Source: Muribaculaceae bacterium
GTDB taxonomy: Bacteria; Bacteroidota; Bacteroidia; Bacteroidales; Muribaculaceae
Direction: 5' to 3'
Length of the DNA: 64,000 bases
Assembly: GCA_017619935.1 (NCBI GenBank)
Contig: JAFZRJ010000019.1
Location: 62,001-126,000 of the forward strand
The notes beneath the pieces are model-generated. The model had not been told where the DNA came from. It did not search any database and was given only the letters and a program-made list of their open reading frames with translations. Positions 44,877 to 54,931 of the stretch are shown here, piece by piece. Position 1 is the first letter of the stretch. Every line of letters starts with the position of its first letter. The translations under genes were made by a program, and so were the position numbers.

Positions 44877-45667
44877 ACCGATACTACTCCTTTAATGGTT
44901 GGATAAGGGTCATAGCCCTCGAGCTGGAAATCTTCGTATTGATAGTCAAAGATGCTCTTCACGTCGGGATTGAGCACCATGCGCGGCAGTTGGCGAGGCG
45001 TTCGGCTGAGTTGTTCTTGAACCTGGTCGAAGTGGTTTAGGTAGATGTGCGCATCACCGAAACTGTGCACAAATTCACCCGGTTGCAATCCTGTGACATG
45101 AGCTACCATCATCAGCAACAGGGCATAGCTCGCGATGTTGAACGGAACTCCCAGAAATAGGTCGGCGCTACGCTGGTAGAGCTGTAGGCTGAGCCGTTGG
45201 TCGGCCACATAGAATTGGAACAGGGTGTGGCAGGGTGGCAACTTCATGGTGGGCACATCGGCCACATTCCATGCGCTCACTATGAGCCTGCGGCTGTCGG
45301 GGGTGTTGCGAATCATATCCACCACTTGCGAGATTTGGTCAATGGTTCCACCATGATAGTCGGGCCATGACCTCCACTGATGTCCATATACGGGTCCAAG
45401 GTCTCCATTCTCATCGGCCCACTCGTTCCAAATGCGAACACCGTGTTCTTGCAAGTAGCGCACATTGGTGTCGCCTTGCAGAAACCACAACAATTCGTAA
45501 ATAATGCTCTTGAGGTGCACTTTTTTTGTGGTGAGCAACGGGAATCCGTCGGCAAGGTTACAGCGCAGTTGATAACCAAAGATGCTCTTGGTCCCTGTTC
45601 CGGTGCGGTCGGTCTTCACCGTGCCGTGCTCCATGACATGTCGGAGTAGGTCGAGATATTGCTTCAT
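44873..45667 (-). CDS. thyA: Thymidylate synthase
   Basis: 264 residues from [10 protein letters not shown], the same length as the E. coli enzyme; an upstream in-frame ATG (45703) gives an unlikely extension. Catalytic Cys146 is in [12 protein letters not shown]. Other motifs are [43 protein letters not shown] and [10 protein letters not shown]. It methylates dUMP to dTMP and yields dihydrofolate for FolA, with which it is translationally coupled. Confidence 0.98.
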   Translation of the reverse strand: MKQYLDLLRHVMEHGTVKTDRTGTGTKSIFGYQLRCNLADGFPLLTTKKVHLKSIIYELLWFLQGDTNVRYLQEHGVRIWNEWADENGDLGPVYGHQWRSWPDYHGGTIDQISQVVDMIRNTPDSRRLIVSAWNVADVPTMKLPPCHTLFQFYVADQRLSLQLYQRSADLFLGVPFNIASYALLLMMVAHVTGLQPGEFVHSFGDAHIYLNHFDQVQEQLSRTPRQLPRMVLNPDVKSIFDYQYEDFQLEGYDPYPTIKGVVSV

Positions 45668-45688
45668 GAGTCGAGATAAAAATAGTAA

Positions 45689-45721
45689 AGGAGCCGTCGA
45701 CAAGCGTGAGCGGCGACTCCT
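45689..45721 (-). terminator. Hairpin between pyrI and thyA
   Basis: On the minus strand AGGAGTCGCCG pairs with CGACGGCTCCT (two non-Watson-Crick positions), followed by TTACTATTTTT. It probably ends the pyrBI transcript just before thyA. Confidence 0.6.
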
Positions 45722-45736
45722 GATGGGTTATGTTGC

Positions 45737-46195
45737 TCAGTTCTTGAGCGTGATTTCATTTTGTGGCACTGTGCGCTCACAGTGATGGCATCGCAACACC
45801 AGCGGGTCGCGGCTTTCCACATGGAACCGAGTGGCCATAGGCTCGTTGTTGCTGATGCACTTGGGGTTGTTGCAGCGTACGATGTCGCAGAGTTCATTGG
45901 GCAGAGCCACTTCGTATTTCTCCACTACCTCATAGTCGTGGATGATGTTGATGACCGCACGCGGAGCAATCACGGCGATGCGGTTCAGCACATCTTCGGG
46001 AAATTCCACGTTGGCAATTTTGATGATGCCTTTTTTGCCCAGTCGCTCACTGTCCAGGTTGTTACCGATGGTGACGCTGCCCTGTTGGCTCTCAAGGTTG
46101 AGCAGATTCACGACTTTGAAAAGCGAAGCCGAAGGGATATGGTCGATAACAGTGCCGTTTTCCAGTGCGGCCACTGCGAGTTCTTTCTTTTTCAT
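45737..46195 (-). CDS. pyrI: Aspartate carbamoyltransferase regulatory chain
   Basis: 152 residues. The N-terminal nucleotide-binding part contains [19 protein letters not shown]. The C-terminal zinc part has four cysteines (CNNPKC and CHHC). It carries the allosteric nucleotide site of the PyrB-PyrI complex. It lies 28 bases after pyrB on the same strand and forms the usual pyrBI operon. Confidence 0.98.
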   Translation of the reverse strand: MKKKELAVAALENGTVIDHIPSASLFKVVNLLNLESQQGSVTIGNNLDSERLGKKGIIKIANVEFPEDVLNRIAVIAPRAVINIIHDYEVVEKYEVALPNELCDIVRCNNPKCISNNEPMATRFHVESRDPLVLRCHHCERTVPQNEITLKN

Positions 46196-46223
46196 TTGGT
46201 CAGATAATTAAAAGTTGGATAAA

Positions 46224-47141
46224 TTAAGGAACCTGAATGTCAAGTGCGCGGCAAATGAGCGCTTGTCGTGCGTAGAGTCCGTTGCGGGCTTGCTCGAAGT
46301 AATAGGCCCATGGCGTGTCGTCGACGTCCTGGGCAATCTCGGTGACACGAGGCAGCGGGTGCAGCACGCGCATGGTCGGCTTGGCGCCTTGCAGCATGCT
46401 GGCGGTGAGCGTATAGACGTTTTTCACTCGTTCATATTCCATGAGGTCGCTGAAACGCTCACGCTGGACGCGGGTCATATACAGGATATCGGTTTTGTTG
46501 ATGATGTCGGGACCGAAATCGGTGGTCTCGGTGTAGGCCAGTCCACGTTCACGGCAGAATTGTTTGTACTGTTCCGGCATCTGCAGTTCCTTACAAGCGA
46601 CGAAATTGAAAGTGGGGTTGAAGAACTGCATGGCCTCGAGCAACGAGTGCACAGTGCGCCCGTACTTGAGGTCGCCCACCATGGTGATGTTAAGGTCTTC
46701 CAACTTGCCTTGCGTCTGCCTGATAGTGTAAAGGTCAAGCATGGTCTGTGTGGGGTGCTGGTTGGCACCGTCACCGGCGTTGATAATGGGCACCGGCGAA
46801 ATTTCGCTGGCATATCGTGCGGCTCCTTCCAACGGATGTCGCATGACAATCAAGTCGGCGTAATTACTCACCATCATAATGGTGTCTTTGAGCGTTTCGC
46901 CCTTGGCTTGACTGCTTGTGCTGGCGTCACTGAAACCAATCACGCGCGCTCCCAGCCTGTTGGCTGCGGTTTCAAAGCTCAGTCGAGTGCGAGTTGACGG
47001 TTCAAAAAACAATGTTGCAACTACCTTTCCCTCCAGCAGTCGCTGATTTGGATTGTGGTCAAACTTACTGGCCACGTCCAGCAGATGGATGATTTCCTGC
47101 TTGCTTAGGTCAGAAATAGAAACTAAACTCCTTGTGTTCAT
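46224..47141 (-). CDS. pyrB: Aspartate carbamoyltransferase catalytic chain
   Basis: 305 residues with carbamoyl-phosphate loop [12 protein letters not shown] near residue 47, [10 protein letters not shown], and HPLPR near the C-terminus. It joins carbamoyl phosphate and aspartate, the first committed step of pyrimidine synthesis. A -7 box TATCTTTG on the minus strand (47219-47226) implies a leader of about 70 bases, with GC-rich stretches that could fold. I see no clear terminator or leader peptide. pyrI follows. Confidence 0.98.
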   Translation of the reverse strand: MNTRSLVSISDLSKQEIIHLLDVASKFDHNPNQRLLEGKVVATLFFEPSTRTRLSFETAANRLGARVIGFSDASTSSQAKGETLKDTIMMVSNYADLIVMRHPLEGAARYASEISPVPIINAGDGANQHPTQTMLDLYTIRQTQGKLEDLNITMVGDLKYGRTVHSLLEAMQFFNPTFNFVACKELQMPEQYKQFCRERGLAYTETTDFGPDIINKTDILYMTRVQRERFSDLMEYERVKNVYTLTASMLQGAKPTMRVLHPLPRVTEIAQDVDDTPWAYYFEQARNGLYARQALICRALDIQVP

Positions 47142-47375
47142 CTTGATTAAGTTGAGGTTTGCTTGAATAAAACCGCACTGGTAGCGAGAATCCCTACCCG
47201 TCGCGACTTAATTTCTAGCAAAGATAAATATATTGTTTCGAATAACAGGCATCGGTTTGTAAAAAAAAATCGCGAGGAAAAATAATTGCCCAATCATGCT
47301 ACACAATTGCATATAAAGTAGTAAATTTGCACTTTCTTCTCATCTTTAATGGATGTGTAAAAAGCTTAGAGCGTT

Positions 47376-49811
47376 ATGAGTAACAGTAAGAATAAACGTG
47401 CGGCACGACTGCAGCGCAACTCACGAATCGTCAAGCGGATGTGGTGGACATTTGCTGGAGTGATAGGTTTCCTGATCCTGTTGTTCGTTCTTATCTATAA
47501 TGGTGTGATTGGCTACATGCCGGCCATTGACCAACTCAAGAATCCTACCGACAAGTTTGCCTCTACTATCTTTGCCTCAGGTGGCGAAGAGATGGGGCGT
47601 TACTATCGCAGTAAGGGAAATCGTGTCTATGTTGATTTCGACCAGTTGTCCAAGCACTTGAGCAATGCGTTGATTGCCACCGAGGATGCTCGATTTGAGA
47701 GCCATTCGGGTATCGATGTGAAGGCATTGGGCCGTGCGATGGTCAAGCGTGTGCTCATGGGGCAGAAAAGCGCCGGTGGTGGCAGTACTATCACTCAGCA
47801 GCTCGCCAAGCAGCTCTATTCGCCCGAGTCCAGCAATATCTTCCAACGTGCGTTGCAGAAGCCCATTGAATGGGTGATTGCCGTCAAACTGGAGCGTTTC
47901 TACACGAAAGATGAAATCATCAAGATGTACTTCAACCAGTTTGACTTCTTGAACAATGCCGTGGGCATCAAGACGGCCGCATTTGTCTATTTCGGCAAGG
48001 ACCCGTCCCAACTCAACCTTCAGGAGTCGGCCACACTGGTGGGAATGTGCAAAAACCCGTCCTACTATAATCCTTTGCGTTATGGTGAGCGCACTCGTGC
48101 ACGTCGCAATGTGGTGCTTGAACAAATGGCCAAAGCTGGTTTTATCAGTGAGGCCGAGTGTGAAGCCACCAAGCAGTTGCCGCTGGTGCTCAGCTATCAT
48201 CGCGTGGACCACAACGACGGCTTGGCGCCTTATTTCCGCGAGGAACTGCGACGGGTGATGATGGCCAAGAAACCTGAGGAGAAGAATTATCCCAAGTGGA
48301 ACCGTCAAGCCTACGTTGACGATTCGGCGGCTTGGGCCAACAATCCGCTTTATGGCTGGTGCAACAAAAACAAGAAAGCCGACGGAACGAATTACGACAT
48401 CTACACCGATGGATTGAAGATTTACACCACCATCGACGCCAAAATGCAGCAATATGCCGATGAGGCTGTGAAGGAGCATATGTCCAGGACGCTACAGCCT
48501 GCTTTCTTGCGCGAACGCGGTGGAACCAAGAACCCCTACACCAACAACCGTCAGGAACTGTCGGCCGCCGGCAAGCAATCGGTCATTAACCATGCTATCA
48601 AGCGCTGTGAGCGTTACCGTGTTCTGAAGAAAGCGGGCAAGAGCGAGGAGGAAATCATGAGCAACTTCCGCACGCCCACTAATATGCGTCTGTTCAGTTA
48701 CGACGGCGACTATGAGGCACGCATGACCCCCTACGACTCGTTGCTCTATATCAAGTCGTTCTTGCGATGCGCGATGATGTCGATGGATCCTGTTACGGGT
48801 TATGTGAAGGCTTATGTGGGAGGTCCCGACTTCCGCTTCTTCAAGTATGACATGGTGTCGACCGGACGTCGTCAGATTGGTTCTACTGTGAAACCGTTTG
48901 TCTATTCCAAAGCAGTGAACGACTTCGGCTTGACTCCTTGCTCGGTACGTCCAGGAGGAGCGCCGAATATCCGTTGGTATAATGAGGTTTGGAATCCACG
49001 TGGTGTGGGTGGAACAATGACCCTCAAGTCGGCATTGACCAGTTCTATCAACTCCATTTCTGCCGGATTCATGAAAGGAACTTCACCCAACTGGATTGAG
49101 GAGCAGGGCTATGAGGTTTATCCGCCCAGTGAGTTGGCCAACTGGATGCATAGTTTCGGTATCACCAGCCACTTGGAGCCCGTGCCATCGCTGAGCCTTG
49201 GCGTGAGTGAAATCACTTTGCGTGAAATGGTGGCCGCATATTCGGCCTTTGCCAACGGTGGTATGCGCGTGGAACCGGTGTATGTGACGCGCATCTGTGA
49301 CAACAAGGGTAACGTGGTGGCTGAGTTTACTGGTCAGCAAACCGAAATTATGAGCGAAGAGACCTATTATAAAATGCTTTCTATGCTCATGAGTGTGGTG
49401 GATGCCGGTACGGGTCGTCGCTTGCGTTCTCAATATGGCCTCACTGCCGAGATGGGCGGCAAGACCGGAACGACCAACTTCAACAGCGATGGTTGGTTCA
49501 TGGGATTCACGCCCGAACTGGTGACCGGAGTATGGGTTGGTGGCGAGGAACGCTTCATTCACTTTGTGAGCACCGCTATGGGACAAGGTGCCGAGGCTGC
49601 ATTGCCTATTCTGGCGCTGTATATGAAAAAAATCTACCACGACGGTTCCTTGCCTTATTCTCAGAGTACTAAGTTCAAGTTCCCCAAAGACTTTAATCCA
49701 TGCGCCGACGAACTGGGCCACATTGGCGGTGGCTGGTATGGCGGCGGAGGCGGCGGAGGCGGCGGCAATGCCGGTCCGTCGGATGAAGTGATGGAGGGAG
49801 CCTTCGACTAG
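47376..49811 (+). CDS. Class A penicillin-binding protein (PBP1A type)
   Basis: 811 residues with one N-terminal membrane segment (about 29-49). The GT51 glycosyltransferase domain has ATEDARFESHSGID, the GGGSTITQQLAKQLY motif and the EIIKMYFNQ stretch. The transpeptidase domain has SxxK in GSTVKPFVYSKA, the SxN-like SSINS, and GGKTGTTNFNSDGWFMGFTP. It polymerises and cross-links peptidoglycan. The C-terminus is an acidic tail after a run of nine glycines encoded by a GGC/GGA triplet tract (49742-49769). A TAAATTTG -7 box lies upstream in the 230-base gap shared with pyrB. Confidence 0.96.
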   Translation: MSNSKNKRAARLQRNSRIVKRMWWTFAGVIGFLILLFVLIYNGVIGYMPAIDQLKNPTDKFASTIFASGGEEMGRYYRSKGNRVYVDFDQLSKHLSNALIATEDARFESHSGIDVKALGRAMVKRVLMGQKSAGGGSTITQQLAKQLYSPESSNIFQRALQKPIEWVIAVKLERFYTKDEIIKMYFNQFDFLNNAVGIKTAAFVYFGKDPSQLNLQESATLVGMCKNPSYYNPLRYGERTRARRNVVLEQMAKAGFISEAECEATKQLPLVLSYHRVDHNDGLAPYFREELRRVMMAKKPEEKNYPKWNRQAYVDDSAAWANNPLYGWCNKNKKADGTNYDIYTDGLKIYTTIDAKMQQYADEAVKEHMSRTLQPAFLRERGGTKNPYTNNRQELSAAGKQSVINHAIKRCERYRVLKKAGKSEEEIMSNFRTPTNMRLFSYDGDYEARMTPYDSLLYIKSFLRCAMMSMDPVTGYVKAYVGGPDFRFFKYDMVSTGRRQIGSTVKPFVYSKAVNDFGLTPCSVRPGGAPNIRWYNEVWNPRGVGGTMTLKSALTSSINSISAGFMKGTSPNWIEEQGYEVYPPSELANWMHSFGITSHLEPVPSLSLGVSEITLREMVAAYSAFANGGMRVEPVYVTRICDNKGNVVAEFTGQQTEIMSEETYYKMLSMLMSVVDAGTGRRLRSQYGLTAEMGGKTGTTNFNSDGWFMGFTPELVTGVWVGGEERFIHFVSTAMGQGAEAALPILALYMKKIYHDGSLPYSQSTKFKFPKDFNPCADELGHIGGGWYGGGGGGGGGNAGPSDEVMEGAFD

Positions 49812-49844
49812 AGAAATCTCTCAAAAAAACTACGGAAAAGTATC

Positions 49845-50645
49845 TTATTTTACTCGGAGTTGCCAGAAGGCAACGGCCGAGGCTGCTGCCACGTTGAGTG
49901 AGTCCACATCGTGCGACATAGGAATGCGCACCACATAGTCGGCTTGATTGATGGTGGCGTTTGGCAATCCGTCACCCTCAGTGCCCATAACGATGGCCAA
50001 ACGCGGTTCGGCCGTGAGCCGTGGGTCATCAAGCGACGTGGAGCGAAGGGTCAATGCCATAGCAGCCGTTTTGAATCCCAATGTGTTTAATGCGGTGATG
50101 GGTGCGTCAAGCCAAGTCCACGGCACAAGAAACACCGAGCCCATCGACACCCTCACGGCGCGTCGGTTGAGCGGATCGCAACTGGTGGGCGTGAGCAGTA
50201 CGCCGTCAATGCCGAGGGCTGCTGCCGAACGGAAAATGGCCCCGATGTTGGTTGTGTCCACCACACCGTCGATGACCACGATGCGGCGGGCGTCACGGCA
50301 CACATCTTCCACACTGAGCGGCGCGGGCCGGCGCATGGCGCACAGCACACCGCGTGTGAGTGTGTAACCCGTGAGTTGCGCCAGCAGGTCACGTTCACCG
50401 GTATAGATGGGAATATTTCCACAGCGGGCAATGATTTCGGCGGCATCTCCGGTGATGTGTCGTCGTTCACACAATAACGACAGCGGTTCGTAACCTGCAT
50501 TCAAGGCTACGTTGATAACCTTGGGGCTTTCGGCAATGAAGATGCCTTTTTCGGGCTCCAGCCGATTACGTAATTGCGCTTCGGTGAGTGTTCCGAACAC
50601 TTCTACGCCCTCTTGCGCCAGCGATGTGATTTCAATGATTGCCAT
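49845..50645 (-). CDS. TrmH/SpoU-family RNA 2'-O-methyltransferase
   Basis: 266 residues. The N-terminal substrate-binding part (about 20-95) precedes the SPOUT knot with VVDTTNIGAIFRSAAALG (motif 1), IVMGTEGDGLP (motif 2) and IPMSHDVDSLNVAAASAVAFW (motif 3). It would methylate a ribose in rRNA or tRNA with SAM; the target nucleotide cannot be read from sequence. It lies 23 bases after the small conserved gene at 50669 and is probably cotranscribed. Confidence 0.93.
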   Translation of the reverse strand: MAIIEITSLAQEGVEVFGTLTEAQLRNRLEPEKGIFIAESPKVINVALNAGYEPLSLLCERRHITGDAAEIIARCGNIPIYTGERDLLAQLTGYTLTRGVLCAMRRPAPLSVEDVCRDARRIVVIDGVVDTTNIGAIFRSAAALGIDGVLLTPTSCDPLNRRAVRVSMGSVFLVPWTWLDAPITALNTLGFKTAAMALTLRSTSLDDPRLTAEPRLAIVMGTEGDGLPNATINQADYVVRIPMSHDVDSLNVAAASAVAFWQLRVK

Positions 50646-50668
50646 GGACGGTTGTATAAGTTTAGGTG

Positions 50669-50977
50669 TTACTCGTAGGTTACGGTATGGGTGGAAGTCA
50701 GGTCAATGACTTCGTTATTCCACTCACTGAGTAAGTACACGGGCCTAAGACCTGCGTAGTCACGTGGAATGATGAGCCGTGTCACGTTGTCCCATTGCGG
50801 TGCGCCGTAGTCGTAGGAGGCGTGCTCAAGAATCAGCCGGTTAGATATGATATCGAAGCGATAAAAACCACCACCGATACATTGCTCACCCGGCTCGATG
50901 AGCTCACGATGCAGATGCACCATGCCGAATCGCAGGTGTCCATCGCTGGTGAGAATGAATTTAGGGTGTAGGCTCAT
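50669..50977 (-). CDS. Small conserved hypothetical protein
   Basis: 102 residues, cytoplasmic, no membrane segment. It has a beta-rich pattern with HPKFILTSDGHLRFGMVHLHREL, GGGFYRFD and LEHASYDYGAPQW. It resembles a conserved Bacteroidales protein of unknown function that I have no reliable name for. It starts 103 bases after the gldN stop, beyond the terminator at 51032, and precedes the TrmH-family gene. Confidence 0.75.
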   Translation of the reverse strand: MSLHPKFILTSDGHLRFGMVHLHRELIEPGEQCIGGGFYRFDIISNRLILEHASYDYGAPQWDNVTRLIIPRDYAGLRPVYLLSEWNNEVIDLTSTHTVTYE

Positions 50978-51031
50978 ATTTTGAAATGTTATCGTTCATG
51001 TATGGGGCAAGGCGCTTGTTCGGAAAATAGT

Positions 51032-51056
51032 GTGGCGGACTTTTTCAATCCGCCAC
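51032..51056 (-). terminator. Terminator after gldN
   Basis: On the minus strand GTGGCGGA pairs with TCCGCCAC around a nine-base loop, followed by ACTATTTTCC. It is 25 bases after the gldN stop. Confidence 0.75.
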
Positions 51057-51080
51057 AACTTGTAATGCTCACATTGAGCG

Positions 51081-52223
51081 TTATTTCTTACGGTTGCGCA
51101 CCGAGCGCGTAGCAGCGTTTCCACCGCTGGTCTTGCTCTTGATTTTGGCTTTGCGTTGCTTGATGCGATTCTCGCGTTTGCGCTCTTTTTCCACCTTTTC
51201 TTTGGTCTTGGCACCGCGTTTAGTGGTGCGAACGCTCTTGTCGGCATCCTTATTTTCTTCGTTGTTCACCTCTTCGCCACCTTCACTTTCTCCTTCTTCC
51301 AGGGCTTTTTCCTTGGCGGCCTTGGCGCGTTCCTGAAGTTCTTCGCGGGTGGGCACCCACAAGTCTTTGTTGAAGGCTTGCAAACGGTTCTCGATGCTAT
51401 CTTGTGCATGCTTGTAAGGCTCATCCTCGGGGAACATCTGCCTCAGAGAGAGGTTGCGTAAGTTCTTGGTCTTGTAGATTTCACCGTCGTACATGCCTAA
51501 CTTGAAGAAATCGTCAAGGCTGTAGCGCGACAGGTTGTTATCGTCATCAGTGAAGACATACTGGTTGGCAATGTAGGGACGGATGTCGTTGAGTTTGACC
51601 CAGAACATGGGATATTTGATGGCTTCGCCGCCAAACTCATCGGTACGGTGCAGGACGGGGCAAATGGCCTCGACGCGCGATTTCATCTGGTTGCTGCGTG
51701 TGTCAAACTCCCATCGTTCAATGATGTAGTAGGTGAGAATCTCATTGCCCGGGATGTCGGCATCTTCGATGTCGTATTTCGGATGCTTCTCATTGCTGCC
51801 CTTGGCTTCGGAATACATCACGTGGAAACGGTCGAGCATTTCGCCCACCTTGATTTTATATTCATCGGTGAACATCTCACGTCCGTCAAGGTATTCGTAG
51901 GCCGAGATTTGATCGTTGGCCAGCAAGCGCATGATGATGAAAAACAGGCTTTGTCCGTCCTCGTTGGGCTCTTCGGGGTAGTAAAGCGCCGGATTTTTGC
52001 CCACGGTGAGGTCGAGCTGGCGGTAGATGACTTTCATCCACTGGAGGTCGGCGTCGCTAGGAGTTTTTACCTCGTAGAAAGCCTGTTGGCGGTCGGTGAT
52101 GGTCACGCCTCCGTCGTCTTTCTTCTTGCGGTCGTTACCGTCTTTTTTCACCACTTGTGCGCTGGCGATGCCAGATGTGAATGCTATTAGCAGCAGCGTG
52201 GCTATGATTTTGAACGTCTTCAT
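51081..52223 (-). CDS. gldN: Type IX secretion system protein GldN/PorN
   Basis: 380 residues with a signal peptide ending ASA. The core (about 45-290) matches GldN: YRQLDLTVGKNPALYYPEEPNEDGQSLFFIIMRLL, GEAIKYPMFWVKLNDIRPYIA and FPEDEPYKHAQDSIENRLQAFNKDLWVPTREEL. In the T9SS, GldN/PorN joins GldK in periplasmic rings tied to the outer membrane. The last 85 residues are unusually long and highly charged (Lys/Arg/Glu-rich, low complexity). It is the last gene of the gldKLMN order. Confidence 0.95.
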   Translation of the reverse strand: MKTFKIIATLLLIAFTSGIASAQVVKKDGNDRKKKDDGGVTITDRQQAFYEVKTPSDADLQWMKVIYRQLDLTVGKNPALYYPEEPNEDGQSLFFIIMRLLANDQISAYEYLDGREMFTDEYKIKVGEMLDRFHVMYSEAKGSNEKHPKYDIEDADIPGNEILTYYIIERWEFDTRSNQMKSRVEAICPVLHRTDEFGGEAIKYPMFWVKLNDIRPYIANQYVFTDDDNNLSRYSLDDFFKLGMYDGEIYKTKNLRNLSLRQMFPEDEPYKHAQDSIENRLQAFNKDLWVPTREELQERAKAAKEKALEEGESEGGEEVNNEENKDADKSVRTTKRGAKTKEKVEKERKRENRIKQRKAKIKSKTSGGNAATRSVRNRKK

Positions 52224-52253
52224 AAGCTAGTTATGTCGTTTATATCATTAATA

Positions 52254-53834
52254 TCAATTTATAATCACCTCCATGGGTGAGATGTCGCGGGTGATTCCGT
52301 CGGGACCTGTCGCCTTCACCTTGCTGATGTAGAAGCGCTTGCCATGTTGCAGTCGCTTGATGGCATTCTTCTGGCGCTCGCTGAAGTTGCTGCCGGCCGA
52401 CACCTCGGGAATGGCGTTACCCATCTGGTCGAACATCACAGTTTCGAAACTGACCACCTTGTAGTCGATGTTAAGGATGTCGTCGTCGATGGCGGCGTCA
52501 AGTCCTTTGGCAGCGAGTAGCTGAGCCTTGGGGAAGGGTTTCCCGCCTTTGTATCGGCTGGGATTACCTTTGGCATCGGTCGTGGAGATGAATGGTGCCG
52601 GATCGGGCAGTTTACGCACACGGAAGGTTGTTGTGCCCACGTTGGTGCGTTGTCCGTCCATTTCGGCTGTCACAGTGATCACACATTCTGCGCCTACCTG
52701 TGTGGGATGTGCCACCCAGCCGTTGGCACCCTTGACAAGGGAGCCATTGGTCATCGTGGCCGCGATGGAACTTTCGGGAACACCGGGCACGGCAATTGAC
52801 ACGGGGTTGTTGATACCTGCATAGAACACATTCATCATGGTGGCGCTCACGGTGGCTAACGGATCGATGACGGTGTAGTCCGACTTGAAGTCACGCCGTG
52901 TGACGCTGCCGTCGCGTCCCACCACTTCGATATAACCCGAATATTCATGTTTGCCCGCCGAGGTGGCTCCCACTTCGTAAAGGCCCTTGTCGTTGCCCAG
53001 GCGCACACCGTTTACATATACGATGGGTCGCTGGGTGGTATCGACGGCTGCCAGCACGATGTTGGCGCTGTACTTGGTGCCGCGCATCACGATGCGTGAC
53101 TGTGGTACCACGAAGGCGTTGACAAGGTTCACACGCAGGTCTCCCAAGTCCACGTTGGTGATAAGTTGGTTAAGCACCTCACCCTCAGCATAGCGCACAT
53201 CGTTCTGCAACTTCGACAGCAATGTGATGGCGGCAATGGTGGGCATGTTTTCAAACATGGTCTCTTCCCACGACTTGTGGTTGCCTTCGCCACCAGCTTT
53301 GGTTTTGGGTGGGGTGGTCGATAGGGCTTGCTTTAGGTTGGTAATTTTCTGCTCATCGTCGAGAAACGAGGTGACGTATTCGCGATACTGGTCGATGAGG
53401 AGGCGCAGTTGCTTGCCCTTGTTGCCGGTGGGTGGCAACATGATTTGTGAAGCGGCATCAAGATTGTCGTTGTTTCGGATGTTTCTGACATCGGCTTCCT
53501 CACCGTCGGCAACACGCACGATTTCATATTTAATGGAATCAATATAGCTATATAACTTGTCGGTGGCCGCACGCACTTCGGTGGCCTTGTCGAGCCACAC
53601 CTTACCCTTTCCGGGATTCTTTTGGTTAAACTCCTGTAACTGGGCGTATAGTGCTTGGTTACGGGCAGTAATGGTGCGGTTTGAACGCGACAAGCCATCC
53701 TCCACCTGACTGAATCCGTTGAGCACATCACTCGATACGTTCAACGCCAGCATGGCGGTGAGGACGATGTACATCAGGTTGATCATCTTCTGTCGCGGAG
53801 ACATGCGACTGACCGATTGGTTTCTTCCTGCCAC
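52254..53834 (-). CDS. gldM: Type IX secretion system motor protein GldM/PorM
   Basis: 526 residues. The N-terminal SPRQKMINLMYIVLTAMLALNVSSDVLNGF is the single membrane segment of GldM. A long periplasmic part follows, with helical bundle (50-220) then beta domains (GLYEVGATSAGKHEYSGYIEVVGRDG, VSIAVPGVPESSIAATMTNG). GldL and GldM form the proton-driven rotary motor that energises T9SS secretion and gliding. It lies 21 bases after gldL and 30 before gldN. Confidence 0.97.
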   Translation of the reverse strand: MAGRNQSVSRMSPRQKMINLMYIVLTAMLALNVSSDVLNGFSQVEDGLSRSNRTITARNQALYAQLQEFNQKNPGKGKVWLDKATEVRAATDKLYSYIDSIKYEIVRVADGEEADVRNIRNNDNLDAASQIMLPPTGNKGKQLRLLIDQYREYVTSFLDDEQKITNLKQALSTTPPKTKAGGEGNHKSWEETMFENMPTIAAITLLSKLQNDVRYAEGEVLNQLITNVDLGDLRVNLVNAFVVPQSRIVMRGTKYSANIVLAAVDTTQRPIVYVNGVRLGNDKGLYEVGATSAGKHEYSGYIEVVGRDGSVTRRDFKSDYTVIDPLATVSATMMNVFYAGINNPVSIAVPGVPESSIAATMTNGSLVKGANGWVAHPTQVGAECVITVTAEMDGQRTNVGTTTFRVRKLPDPAPFISTTDAKGNPSRYKGGKPFPKAQLLAAKGLDAAIDDDILNIDYKVVSFETVMFDQMGNAIPEVSAGSNFSERQKNAIKRLQHGKRFYISKVKATGPDGITRDISPMEVIIN

Positions 53835-53855
53835 GTTGTTGTCGTATTATAGGGG

Positions 53856-54848
53856 TTAGTCTTCTGGGTTTTCTTCAAGGCCTTGCATGCCTGCCATGGG
53901 GCGATACATGTTCACTGTCATGGCCTTGATCATTTTCTCGTAAACACTGTTGAGCTGTTTCATGTAGCGAGCCATCTTCTCGGTCTCGTCGCAGTAGTGA
54001 GCGCTTTCGGCAGCCGATTTCTCGTACATGTCTCTGATGTCCTTCATGCTGCGGTTCACGCGGTCGATGCTGTCGAGCTGCGAACTGATGCTCTTGAGCT
54101 GGATTTCATAGATAGTGTTCAAGCCGCTGATATTGCGGTTGAGGGCGTCCATCTGCTGCACATAGCCGGTGGAACTTTCCGAGATGCCGCCACTGTTGTC
54201 GGTGATGGCTTTGTAGCTGGCGAGCAGTGTTTCGCTCACTTGGTTGAGGGCTGTGGTGGTCGAAGCCAGTCGTTCCATTTGCTCGCTGATGCCGGCCATC
54301 TGGCTCAGATATTGCTGAGTGGCGTCGGTGAGTTCGGCCATGCGGCTAAGTTGGTCGCTGGCTGCGGCCATCTTGGCGATGCTTTCGCTCAACGAGAGGG
54401 TGTCCTCGGGGCTGAGGTCAACGGCCGAACCGATGCCCACAGCGCCTTTGGCCTGAGCGCCAGTAACGGTGATGCCACCGGCAGTGAACCCGTCGGGAAG
54501 GACCTCGCCGTTTTCACCAGTGACGGCTCCACCACCACCGATGACGACAGTGCCACCACCGCCGATGCCGCCCGACATGTCGACTTGGTCTTCAGGGTCG
54601 TGAGTGGCAAGCACGGGGAACACTTCTTCCCACTTGTATTGTTTTTCGGGTCGGTCGAAAGCCGTGAGCAAGAACATGAGCACCTCGGTACCCATACCGA
54701 TACTCAGCAGCGTGTTACCACCGGGCAAGTGAAGAATTTTGAACAGAGCACCCCAGATAACCACTGCAGCACCTATACTATAAGCAAAGTTGAAGAAACG
54801 CTGTCCGGTGTCACCGGAGAGAAATTTCGTGATTTGATTTCTACTCAT
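53856..54848 (-). CDS. gldL: Type IX secretion system motor protein GldL/PorL
   Basis: 330 residues. Two membrane helices within residues 17-70 (FFNFAYSIGAAVVIWGALFKILHLPGGN and LLSIGMGTEVLMFLLTAF) carry the GldL pattern. A glycine-rich linker (about 96-135; GGIGGGGTVVIGGGGAV) and a long coiled-coil cytoplasmic part (about 145-310) follow. It forms the inner-membrane stator ring with GldM. The coiled-coil part makes it longer than short GldL forms. Confidence 0.96.
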   Translation of the reverse strand: MSRNQITKFLSGDTGQRFFNFAYSIGAAVVIWGALFKILHLPGGNTLLSIGMGTEVLMFLLTAFDRPEKQYKWEEVFPVLATHDPEDQVDMSGGIGGGGTVVIGGGGAVTGENGEVLPDGFTAGGITVTGAQAKGAVGIGSAVDLSPEDTLSLSESIAKMAAASDQLSRMAELTDATQQYLSQMAGISEQMERLASTTTALNQVSETLLASYKAITDNSGGISESSTGYVQQMDALNRNISGLNTIYEIQLKSISSQLDSIDRVNRSMKDIRDMYEKSAAESAHYCDETEKMARYMKQLNSVYEKMIKAMTVNMYRPMAGMQGLEENPED

Positions 54849-54931
54849 TGTGTTGAATATTTGATTTGAGATTCAAGCTGGCTGGATGCCGTCGTTGAGC
54901 GGCGTGCATCGGTGTTGGCTATGTGTCTCAA

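Noticed and set aside
49742..49769. Frameshift or assembly error in the GGC/GGA tract of the PBP gene
   Set aside because: The frame continues normally to an acidic C-terminus and stop. A glycine-rich tail is plausible and nothing is broken.
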